A stretch of DNA of 5,241 nucleotides from Desulfatitalea sp. UBA4791. Lineage in GTDB: Bacteria; Desulfobacterota; Desulfobacteria; Desulfobacterales; Desulfosarcinaceae. Where the stretch lies: positions 13,390 through 18,630 of the forward strand of contig DHGT01000049.1 of the NCBI GenBank assembly GCA_002402905.1, written 5' to 3'. Made by a program: the position numbers and the translations under genes. The notes under the pieces are model-generated. The model made no database searches. It was not told the DNA's origin and saw only the letters and a list, made by a program, of their open reading frames with translations. Of this stretch, positions 1-5,241 are shown in pieces (the stretch's first letter is position 1; each line of letters starts with the position of its first letter).

Positions 1-1380
1 ATGGCCGCCGACCTGTTCGAGACCTATGCCGTCACCGCCGTGGCCGCCATGCTGTTCGGCAGCCTGATGTTCCCCAAAATCTCCATCGCCACCGAATTGC
101 CCCTGGTGTTGGGCGCCATTTCGATTATCGCCTCGATCATCGCCGCCTTCTTTGTCCGTCTGGGCAGCAGCGGCTACATCATGGGCGCCCTGTACAAAGG
201 GATGTTCGGTTCCGCCATCCTGGCCATCATCGGTTTCTACTTCGCCATCACCAAGATGATGCCCGTTCTGGAAGTGAAACTGCTGGCCACCGGCGTCGCC
301 AAGACCATTCCGGCCATCAATATCTTTTATGCATCCCTGGTCGGCATCGTCCTGACCGTCGTGATCGTCATCATCACCGAGTACTACACCGGCATCCGTC
401 AGCCGGTGAAGAGCGTTGCCGAGGCCTCCACCACCGGCCACGGCACCAACATCATCGCCGGTCTGGCCGTCTCCATGCAGTCCACCGCCCTGCCGGTCAT
501 CTCCATCTGCATCGGCATCTTCATCGCTTACAACATGGCCGGCCTCTACGGCATTGCCATCGCCGCCATGGCCATGCTCTCCATGACCGGTATGGTCATC
601 GCCATCGACGCTTACGGCCCGATCACCGACAATGCCGGTGGTATCGCCGAGATGGCGGAGATGGATGACAGCGTGCGCGCCGTCACCGATCCGCTGGATG
701 CCGTGGGCAACACCACCAAGGCCGTGACCAAGGGTTACGCCATCGGTTCCGCCGGTCTGGCCGCCCTGGTTCTGTTCGCCTGCTTCATATTCGAGTTCAC
801 CCTGCATGGCGGCGACAAAGTCATCCGGTTCGACCTGGTCGATCCCAACGTCATCATCGGCCTGTTCATCGGCGGCCTGTTGCCCTACCTGTTCGCCTCC
901 ATTGCCATGAAAGCGGTCGGTAAAGCCGGTGGCGCCGTGGTCGAGGAAGTGCGCCGTCAGTTCCGCGAAATTCCGGGCATCATGGAAGGCACAGCCAAAC
1001 CCGACTATGCCAAGTGCGTGGATATCGTCACCAAGTTCGCCCTGGGCGAAATGATAGTGCCGGCCCTGCTGCCGGTTGTGGCTCCCATCGTTATCGGCTT
1101 CCTGTTGGGCAAAGAGGCCCTGGGCGGTCTGTTGATCGGTTCCATCGTGACCGGTCTGTTCGTGGCCATCTCCATGACCACCGGCGGCGCGGCCTGGGAC
1201 AATGCCAAGAAATATATCGAAGACGGCCACCTGGGCGGCAAGGGCAGCGATGCCCATAAAGCAGCCGTTACCGGCGATACCGTCGGCGACCCGTACAAAG
1301 ATACGGCCGGCCCGGCAGTCAACCCCATGATCAAGATCCTCAACGTGGTGGCGCTGTTGATGGTTCCGTTCCTGCTGTAA
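1..1380 (+). CDS. hppA: Membrane-bound K+-independent type H+-translocating pyrophosphatase, C-terminal part (5' end outside window)
   Basis: The protein is an integral membrane pump that couples PPi hydrolysis to ion export across the cytoplasmic membrane. The 459 visible residues are about two thirds of the usual 650-700 or more. The first codon is ATG, but MAADLFETYAVT is an internal family motif normally preceded by the acidic DNVGDCAG stretch, so the true start and the first PPi/Mg-binding loops lie upstream. Visible family signatures are EYYTGIRQPVKSVAEAS (about 126-142), the acidic DNAGGIAEMAEM loop (210-221), GNTTKAVTKG (236-245), and the C-terminal GGAAWDNAKKYIE (395-407) plus the Asp-rich GDTVGDPYKDTAGPAVNP (425-442). 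About ten hydrophobic spans alternate with these loops. Lys240 and Thr243 sit where K+-dependent enzymes have Ala and a small residue, which in this family marks K+-independent, H+-pumping members. The assignment is secure; the pumped ion is inferred from the family. A strong terminator follows the stop codon. Confidence 0.96.
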   Translation: MAADLFETYAVTAVAAMLFGSLMFPKISIATELPLVLGAISIIASIIAAFFVRLGSSGYIMGALYKGMFGSAILAIIGFYFAITKMMPVLEVKLLATGVAKTIPAINIFYASLVGIVLTVVIVIITEYYTGIRQPVKSVAEASTTGHGTNIIAGLAVSMQSTALPVISICIGIFIAYNMAGLYGIAIAAMAMLSMTGMVIAIDAYGPITDNAGGIAEMAEMDDSVRAVTDPLDAVGNTTKAVTKGYAIGSAGLAALVLFACFIFEFTLHGGDKVIRFDLVDPNVIIGLFIGGLLPYLFASIAMKAVGKAGGAVVEEVRRQFREIPGIMEGTAKPDYAKCVDIVTKFALGEMIVPALLPVVAPIVIGFLLGKEALGGLLIGSIVTGLFVAISMTTGGAAWDNAKKYIEDGHLGGKGSDAHKAAVTGDTVGDPYKDTAGPAVNPMIKILNVVALLMVPFLL

Positions 1381-1416
1381 TCGCCAAAACAGCCTTTTAG
1401 TCGGCTGAAGAATGAT

Positions 1417-1448
1417 AAGGATCGGCACTTTTGTGCCGATCCTTTTTT
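1417..1448 (+). terminator. Rho-independent terminator of hppA
   Basis: A perfect 12-bp inverted repeat (AAGGATCGGCAC at 1417-1428, GTGCCGATCCTT at 1433-1444) encloses a TTTT loop and runs directly into a six-T tract (1443-1448). It lies 37 nt after the hppA stop codon and before the carD promoter region. It should separate the pyrophosphatase transcript from the downstream genes. Confidence 0.95.
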
Positions 1449-1449
1449 G

Positions 1450-1478
1450 TTGCAAGAAAAAGGGCAAAATGCTATGTT
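1450..1478 (+). promoter_or_regulatory. Candidate sigma70-type promoter for carD-rluD
   Basis: TTGCAA (1450-1455) and TATGTT (1473-1478) are separated by exactly 17 nt. The -10 is preceded by TG-C (1470-1472), an extended -10 element. Each hexamer matches 4 of 6 consensus positions. The site lies immediately after the hppA terminator and predicts transcription starting near 1485, giving a leader of about 47 nt before carD. It is a pattern match only, with no experimental support. Confidence 0.5.
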
Positions 1479-1501
1479 TGCTACCTGACTCTAACCTTAA
1501 C

Positions 1502-1520
1502 GAACGCCGTACGTGCGTTC
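1502..1520 (+). promoter_or_regulatory. Small palindrome in the carD leader
   Basis: GAACGC (1502-1507) and GCGTTC (1515-1520) form a perfect 6-bp inverted repeat around a 7-nt centre, ending 11 nt before the carD ATG. In RNA it could fold into a hairpin close to the ribosome-binding region; in DNA it could be an operator half-site pair. No T tract follows, so it is not a terminator. Function is unknown and chance occurrence is possible. Confidence 0.35.
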
Positions 1521-1531
1521 CCGGTGTGTGA

Positions 1532-2080
1532 ATGACCAACTCGGTAGAAGAAAATAAAGACGGCCCGAAAGCGAAAACCAAGCGATTTGGTATCGGCGAT
1601 CTGGCCGTGTATCCTGCCCATGGTGTCGGTCGGATCGAAGCGATCGAGACACGCGTGGTCAATGGCGAGAAGCATGATTTCTATATCATGAAAATTCTCG
1701 AAAACAACATGGTCATCATGATCCCCACATGGAATGTCGAATCCGTGGGGTTGCGCGACGTGATCGGTGAAAAAGAGGTTCCCAAGATTATGGGGGTGAT
1801 GACCTCCAAGCGGGACCTGGCCATAGATAATCAGACGTGGAATCGTCGCTACCGCGAATACATGGATAAGATCAAGACCGGGTCTCTCTACGAAGTGGCC
1901 GAGGTGTTTCGAGATCTGTCCCTGCTGAAATTGAACAAGGACCTCTCTTTTGGCGAACGCAAGCTTTACGACACTGCCCATAACCTGTTGATCAAAGAAC
2001 TTTCCACCGCCAAAAATTCCGACGAAAAGACCGTGGCCTCCGAAATAGAAGCCTTGTTCTCCAACGACGACAAGGCCTGA
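1532..2080 (+). CDS. carD: CarD/CdnL family RNA polymerase-binding transcription regulator
   Basis: CarD/CdnL proteins bind the RNA polymerase beta subunit and stabilise open complexes at promoters, notably rRNA promoters. The 182 residues are slightly longer than the roughly 160 typical of CdnL, the excess being a charged N-terminus (1-18) and an acidic C-terminal extension (about 160-182). Residues about 19-80 form the Tudor-like polymerase-interacting domain, opening FGIGDLAVYPAHGVGRIEAIE. Residues about 85-160 form the helical DNA-binding domain with WNRRYREYMDKIKTG and LSFGERKLYDTA. Trp103 matches the Trp that wedges into the minor groove at the upstream edge of the transcription bubble. 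The start is well fixed: the codon immediately upstream in frame is TGA (1529-1531). The Shine-Dalgarno is weak (GGTG at 1523-1526). The protein lacks the HMGA-like AT-hook tail of the full CarD of Myxococcus, so it is of the CdnL type. rluD follows after 13 nt. Confidence 0.95.
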   Translation: MTNSVEENKDGPKAKTKRFGIGDLAVYPAHGVGRIEAIETRVVNGEKHDFYIMKILENNMVIMIPTWNVESVGLRDVIGEKEVPKIMGVMTSKRDLAIDNQTWNRRYREYMDKIKTGSLYEVAEVFRDLSLLKLNKDLSFGERKLYDTAHNLLIKELSTAKNSDEKTVASEIEALFSNDDKA

Positions 2081-2093
2081 TCCACAACCTGCC

Positions 2094-3074
2094 ATGCCTC
2101 AGCCGGGCAATTTCACGCTGACAGTCGATACCGCTGGAAATGGGATGCGCCTGGACGCCTATCTGTCCCTTCACCTGTGCGACTGCTCGCGTTCCAGGGC
2201 GGCCGACCTCATTCAGAAGGGCTTCGTCCTCGTAGATGGCGTCGTGCGAAAATCGGCCTACAAAGTGAAACCCAACGACACGGTGACGGGGTGGGTGCCC
2301 GAACCGGAACCCGTTGATATCGCAGCCGAACAGATACCGTTGGAAATCCTTTACGAAGATCGACATCTGCTGGTACTCAACAAGGCGGCCGGTGTGGTCG
2401 TCCACCCGTCGGCGGGCCATGCCTCCGGAACGTTGGTCAATGCGTTGCTCTATCATTGCCCGGATCTGGAAGGCATCGGTGCCGAGAGGCGGCCCGGCAT
2501 TGTGCATCGTCTGGACAAAGATACGACCGGGATTCTGGTGGTGGCCAAGAGCAGCGCCGCCCACCAAGGCCTATCGGCCCAATTCAAGGCACGCCGGATC
2601 GGCAAGATCTACATGGCCCTGGTGGCCGGCGATCCTTCCAGCGAGAGTGGTGTGATTGATTTGCCGCTGGGCCGGGATACGGGCGAACGCAAAAAGATGG
2701 CCGTGGTGGACCGTGGAGGAAGGGCGGCGCTTACCCTCTGGCAGGTGCAGGAACGTTTCGGCGGAGCGACCCTGCTACGGATAGCCCTGAAGACCGGGCG
2801 AACCCACCAGATTCGGGTTCATTGCACGGCCATGGGGCACCCCATCGTCGGTGACCCCGTCTATGGTCAACGCCGCAGCGTGCTGCGTCGACTCCAGAAT
2901 GCACCGGTTCTGTGCGAGATTCTCCAGCGGCCCCAGCGCCAGATGCTCCATGCATGTCGCCTTGGATTGACCCATCCGATCAGCGGAGAATCGCTGACTT
3001 TTGAAGCGCCTTTGCCGGTCGACATGCAATCCATACTTGACGCCTTGCGCCATCTGAACGACCATAGACTTTAG
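2094..3074 (+). CDS. rluD: RluA-family 23S rRNA pseudouridine synthase, RluD type
   Basis: The enzyme isomerises uridine to pseudouridine in RNA. RluD modifies helix 69 of 23S rRNA (U1911, U1915, U1917 in E. coli), a site important for ribosome assembly and release. An S4 RNA-binding domain occupies about residues 17-70 (GMRLDAYLS to NDTV). The catalytic domain follows: LYEDRHLLVLNKAAGVVVHPS (motif I), HRLDKDTTG with catalytic Asp141, and TGRTHQIRVH (234-243, conserved Arg241). The length of 326 residues equals that of E. coli RluD, and HRLDKDTTG favours RluD over RluC, although specificity among S4-bearing members cannot be proven from sequence. The start at 2094 leaves the usual short leader before the S4 domain; no good Shine-Dalgarno is visible. 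The gene lies 13 nt after carD with no promoter or terminator between, implying cotranscription and possibly translational coupling. Confidence 0.94.
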   Translation: MPQPGNFTLTVDTAGNGMRLDAYLSLHLCDCSRSRAADLIQKGFVLVDGVVRKSAYKVKPNDTVTGWVPEPEPVDIAAEQIPLEILYEDRHLLVLNKAAGVVVHPSAGHASGTLVNALLYHCPDLEGIGAERRPGIVHRLDKDTTGILVVAKSSAAHQGLSAQFKARRIGKIYMALVAGDPSSESGVIDLPLGRDTGERKKMAVVDRGGRAALTLWQVQERFGGATLLRIALKTGRTHQIRVHCTAMGHPIVGDPVYGQRRSVLRRLQNAPVLCEILQRPQRQMLHACRLGLTHPISGESLTFEAPLPVDMQSILDALRHLNDHRL

Positions 3075-3167
3075 GTTGCTGCTCTGGAAAACTGAAGCGG
3101 CCTCTAAAACCGTGGATGCAAACGATGATTGGCGATGGGTCGAGAGGTCGCCTCCAACTTCCCGAAA

Positions 3168-3173
3168 AAGGAG
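3168..3173 (+). promoter_or_regulatory. Shine-Dalgarno of the dehydratase gene
   Basis: AAGGAG lies 6 nt before the ATG at 3180. It is the only strong ribosome-binding site in the window and fixes the start of the dehydratase. The remaining gap after rluD (3075-3167) has no convincing -35/-10 pair or terminator. Confidence 0.8.
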
Positions 3174-3179
3174 TGAATA

Positions 3180-4667
3180 ATGAAGCTGCGCAACGGTGCC
3201 GAGTATATCGAAAGTCTGCGGCAATTACACCCCAGAATCTACTATAAAGGCCAGATGATAGAAGATGTGACCCGCCATCCGGCCACCGCGCCGCATGTCC
3301 GGGCGGCGGCCATGACCTATGCGCTGGCCAGTAAGGCGAAGTTCAAGGATCTGGCCACCGCCACCTCCCATTTGACCGGACGGACCATCAGCCGGTTTAC
3401 TCACATTCACCAGAACATCGAAGACCTGATCAAAAAGATCAAATTGTTGCGGGTACTCGGGCAGAAGACCGGCACCTGCTTTCAGCGATGTGTGGGGTTT
3501 GACGGTATCAATGCCGTGTATTCGGTAGCTTATGAGGTCGATAAGAAATATGGCACCGACTATATGGAGCGCTTCAAACAGTGGCTGACCCGGATCCAGG
3601 ATGAAAATCTGATGGTCGTCGGGGCCATGACCGATCCAAAGGGCGATCGCTCCAAGGGACCTGCCGATCAGAGCGATCCCGACCAGTATGTCCGGGTCGT
3701 CGAGCGCCGGGAGGATGGCGTGGTGATCCGGGGCGCCAAACTGCACATGACCGGGGCGGTCAACTCCCACGAGATTCTGATCATGCCCACCACGGCGTTG
3801 GACGAGCGTTCCCGTGATTATGCCATCGTGTGCGCCATTCCCATCGACGCGCCTGGGATTACGCTGATTTTCGGGCGTCAGGCCGGCGACGATCGTCGGG
3901 ATCACCTGGAGCGCATCGATGTGGGCAAGCCGCGTTTCGGCGTGGTCGGCGGTGAGGCGGTCATCGCTTTCGAGGACGTTTTTGTCCCCAACGAACGAAT
4001 ATTTATGAACGGTGAGACGGATTATGCCGGGTCCCTGGTCTACCGTTTTGCCGCCCACCACCGGGCCAACTACGGCGCCTGCAAAACAGGACTGATGGAC
4101 GTGCTCACCGGCGCGGTCAGCTACCTGGCCCAGATTCAGGGTACGGCCAAGGGGTCTCACATCAGGGACAAGGTCACCGAGATGATCCACCTGAGCGAGA
4201 CGCTTTACAGTTCGTCCATTGCCTGCTCGGCGGAAGGACAACCCACTCCCTCGGGCGCCTACCTCGTCGACACCATGCTCGCCAACGTCTGCAAGCAGAA
4301 CGTCACTCGCTTTCACTTCGAAGTCGCCCGCCTGGCCACCGACATCGCCGGGGGCTTCATCGCCACCATGCCCAGCGAGTATGACTTGGAAAGTGAGGCG
4401 GTGGGGCACCTGGTGGAGAAGTATTTCAGCGGGGTCTCCGAAATTCCGGTAAAGGAGCGCATCAAGATCGGCCGCCTGATCGAGGCCATGACCGGCGGCA
4501 CCGCCATGGTCGAGTCCATGCACGGCGCCGGATCGCCCCAGGCCCAGCGCATCATGATCTTCAGGGAGGGCCGATTGGCCGAGAAGATCAAACTGGCCAA
4601 GGCGTTGGCCGGGATACCGGGGAGGGGGAAGGGGAAGGGTAAAGCTGCGGGTGGTGGCAATAAGTAA
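3180..4667 (+). CDS. 4-hydroxybutyryl-CoA dehydratase / vinylacetyl-CoA isomerase family flavoprotein ([4Fe-4S], FAD)
   Basis: The family (AbfD) uses FAD and an unusual [4Fe-4S] cluster to dehydrate 4-hydroxybutyryl-CoA to crotonyl-CoA through a ketyl radical, and isomerises vinylacetyl-CoA. The fold is that of acyl-CoA dehydrogenases and the HpaB 4-hydroxyphenylacetate 3-hydroxylases. All four cluster ligands known from Clostridium aminobutyricum (C99, C103, H292, C299) have counterparts: Cys100 and Cys104 in TCFQRC, and His294 and Cys301 in HRANYGAC, with the same internal spacings. Thr191 (HMTGAVNSHE) and Tyr298 match reported active-site Thr190 and Tyr296. Glu259 and Glu445 (VESMHGAGSP) probably match E257 and E455, the latter judged by distance from the C-terminus. 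The core ends near Ile479 and is followed by a Lys/Gly tail (480-495). The cluster ligands argue against a plain HpaB hydroxylase. The exact substrate is uncertain because no other 4-hydroxybutyrate gene is visible. The 105-nt gap and strong Shine-Dalgarno suggest a unit separate from carD-rluD. Confidence 0.85.
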   Translation: MKLRNGAEYIESLRQLHPRIYYKGQMIEDVTRHPATAPHVRAAAMTYALASKAKFKDLATATSHLTGRTISRFTHIHQNIEDLIKKIKLLRVLGQKTGTCFQRCVGFDGINAVYSVAYEVDKKYGTDYMERFKQWLTRIQDENLMVVGAMTDPKGDRSKGPADQSDPDQYVRVVERREDGVVIRGAKLHMTGAVNSHEILIMPTTALDERSRDYAIVCAIPIDAPGITLIFGRQAGDDRRDHLERIDVGKPRFGVVGGEAVIAFEDVFVPNERIFMNGETDYAGSLVYRFAAHHRANYGACKTGLMDVLTGAVSYLAQIQGTAKGSHIRDKVTEMIHLSETLYSSSIACSAEGQPTPSGAYLVDTMLANVCKQNVTRFHFEVARLATDIAGGFIATMPSEYDLESEAVGHLVEKYFSGVSEIPVKERIKIGRLIEAMTGGTAMVESMHGAGSPQAQRIMIFREGRLAEKIKLAKALAGIPGRGKGKGKAAGGGNK

Positions 4668-4684
4668 GGGGATAGGAGAGAAAA

Positions 4685-4727
4685 GAAGTTTAAGAAGTTT
4701 AAAGTGTAAAGTTTTAAGTTTAAAGTG
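4685..4727. repeat. A/T-rich short repeat array between convergent genes
   Basis: The stretch is built from variants of AAGTTTA and AAGTGTA. GAAGTTTAA occurs twice in tandem (4685-4693, 4694-4702), and the 12-mer AAGTTTAAAGTG occurs twice exactly (4695-4706 and 4716-4727), 21 bp apart. TTTAAA palindromes sit at 4698-4703, 4719-4724 and again at 4744-4749. Composition differs sharply from the GC-richer genes on both sides. No T-tract hairpin terminator is visible for either convergent gene. I do not recognise a named repeat family. Confidence 0.75.
4695..4717 (+). repeat. Left arm of inverted repeat bracketing the thioesterase
   Basis: These 23 nt match the reverse complement of 5219-5241 at 21 of 23 positions, differing only at the 7th and 14th bases. 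The arm is part of the array at 4685-4727 and lies downstream of the thioesterase stop codon. Confidence 0.7.
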
Positions 4728-4759
4728 GTGGAATTCTGTCGATTTTAAAGAACATCCTC

Positions 4760-5164
4760 CTATCCTGCCGGAACATGGGTGCTGGTCACCTCGGCCAATA
4801 ATCTATCGCCGTTGCCCGTCAGGCGCGTTCGCACCACCGAGACCTTGCGCCCTTGGCGCACAAAGCGGGCTTCGGCCTTGATTTCGCCGTCTTTCTGGTT
4901 TGCAAATAGGGAGATATGCAGATCGATGGCGAGAGGGAACCCCTTGCCGGACGCTTCCGCCGAGTGCGCCTCCAACACTAAAACGGAGGCCGTGACATCG
5001 GCCAGCCACACCATGGCGCCGGCTTGAACCACGCCGAACGGGTTCAGGATGCCCTTCTGAACAGGCATCCGGCTGATGACACACACGCTACTTCTTTCTA
5101 TGATGGAAAAAGCGATTTGTCCGCTTCGTTCCGAGGATTGGATATGCTCGTGCAGCCCATTCAT
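4760..5164 (-). CDS. PaaI-like hotdog-fold acyl-CoA thioesterase
   Basis: The protein resembles the small PaaI/4HBT-type hotdog thioesterases that hydrolyse acyl- or aryl-CoA esters in the cytoplasm, usually as homotetramers. Numbering from the chosen start, Asn41-Pro-Phe-Gly-Val-Val-Gln-Ala-Gly leads into MVWLADVTAS, with Asp56 at the place of the catalytic acid of PaaI. FPLAIDLHISLFANQKDGEIKAEARFVRQGRKVSVVRTRL gives the characteristic strands after the helix. The usual His-Gly-Gly is replaced by Gln47-Ala48-Gly49. The 134-residue length suits the family. The start is uncertain: the frame stays open to TTG at 5218 (152 aa) and also has ATG at 5185. ATG 5164 is preferred because GGGGAGGT (5183-5176 on the minus strand) precedes it, although the 11-nt spacing is long. 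The gene converges on the dehydratase. The substrate is unknown. Confidence 0.8.
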   Translation of the reverse strand: MNGLHEHIQSSERSGQIAFSIIERSSVCVISRMPVQKGILNPFGVVQAGAMVWLADVTASVLVLEAHSAEASGKGFPLAIDLHISLFANQKDGEIKAEARFVRQGRKVSVVRTRLTGNGDRLLAEVTSTHVPAG

Positions 5165-5218
5165 ATATTCGAAAGACCTCCCCATATTCGAGTCAATCAA
5201 TCGACAGCATGCCTTCAA

Positions 5219-5241
5219 TTAAAACTTAACACTTCAAACTT
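5219..5241 (-). repeat. Right arm of inverted repeat, running into the window edge
   Basis: Read on the minus strand, these 23 nt match 4695-4717 at 21 of 23 positions. The element lies just upstream of the thioesterase reading frame and is cut by the end of the window, so its full length and any further repeat units cannot be seen. Confidence 0.7.

Larger units (their letters stand above)
4670..4765. repeat. 9-bp inverted repeat enclosing the convergent intergenic region
   Basis: GGATAGGAG (4670-4678) is the exact reverse complement of CTCCTATCC (4757-4765), with 78 nt between. The left arm starts 3 nt after the dehydratase stop codon; the right arm overlaps the stop codon of the thioesterase (TAG, minus strand, 4760-4762). 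The long loop makes it a weak terminator candidate. It may be the edge of the repeat insertion described within it, or chance. Confidence 0.4.

Noticed and set aside
1..3. ATG at position 1 as the true hppA start
   Set aside because: The residues that follow are an internal family motif; the N-terminal membrane spans and first PPi-binding loops are missing, so the gene begins upstream of the window.
1390..1407. CAGCC/GGCTG hairpin just after the hppA stop
   Set aside because: The 5-bp stem with an 8-nt loop and no T tract is weak, and the strong terminator 10 nt downstream explains termination.
1481..2567. Overlapping minus-strand open frames across carD and the start of rluD
   Set aside because: Both are antisense to conserved genes and lack any family motif; they are products of codon bias.
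3076..3110. TTGCTG and TAAAAC as a promoter for the dehydratase
   Set aside because: The 23-nt spacer is too long for a sigma70 promoter and neither hexamer is close to consensus; no sigma54 site was seen either.
3131..3152. GGCGA/TCGCC inverted repeat before the dehydratase
   Set aside because: A 5-bp stem with a 12-nt loop is expected by chance in GC-rich DNA; no T tract or operator-like symmetry beyond it.
2775..3224. 149-codon minus-strand frame spanning the rluD-dehydratase gap
   Set aside because: Most of it is antisense to rluD and the dehydratase start, with no domain and no ribosome-binding site, so it is not credible as a gene.
3225..4523. 432-codon open frame on the minus strand
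   Set aside because: It lies wholly antisense to the well-supported dehydratase, and its translation shows His/Gly/Asp-rich shadow composition with no recognisable domain.
4685..4727. CRISPR array
   Set aside because: The repeats are only 9-12 nt, A/T-only in character, without unique spacers of regular length and without cas genes.
4651..4881. 76-codon plus-strand frame over the repeat array
   Set aside because: It starts inside the dehydratase tail, translates the simple repeats and is antisense to the thioesterase; no coding character.

Overview
The window looks like ordinary chromosome from a Gram-negative anaerobe, most likely a member of the Desulfobacterota (delta-proteobacteria such as Desulfobacterales). 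This placement is an inference from three things: a CdnL/CarD regulator very close in sequence to the myxobacterial type, a K+-independent type H+-pyrophosphatase, and a 4-hydroxybutyryl-CoA dehydratase-like enzyme, all in moderately GC-rich DNA. No rRNA, tRNA, CRISPR array, transposase or phage gene was seen.

Layout, left to right. Positions 1-1380 (+) hold the C-terminal two thirds of a membrane pyrophosphatase (hppA), whose 5' end lies outside the window. It is closed by a strong Rho-independent terminator at 1417-1448. Next comes a compact intergenic region with a plausible sigma70 promoter and a small palindrome. It leads into a CarD/CdnL transcription factor (1532-2080, +), which is followed after 13 nt by an RluD-type 23S rRNA pseudouridine synthase (2094-3074, +); these two probably share a transcript. 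After a 105-nt gap, a strong Shine-Dalgarno introduces a 495-residue radical-type flavin/[4Fe-4S] acyl-CoA dehydratase of the 4-hydroxybutyryl-CoA dehydratase family (3180-4667, +), with an odd Lys/Gly-rich tail. Converging on it from the right is a PaaI-like hotdog thioesterase (about 4760-5164, -).

The genes do not form one obvious pathway. The pyrophosphatase (energy conservation), CarD and RluD (transcription and ribosome biogenesis) are housekeeping. The dehydratase and the thioesterase could both act on CoA thioesters, but they are convergent and so not in one operon. The least ordinary DNA is the A/T-rich repeat array between these last two genes. A near-identical inverted copy of part of it sits at the extreme right edge of the window, so the thioesterase gene is bracketed by inverted repeats.
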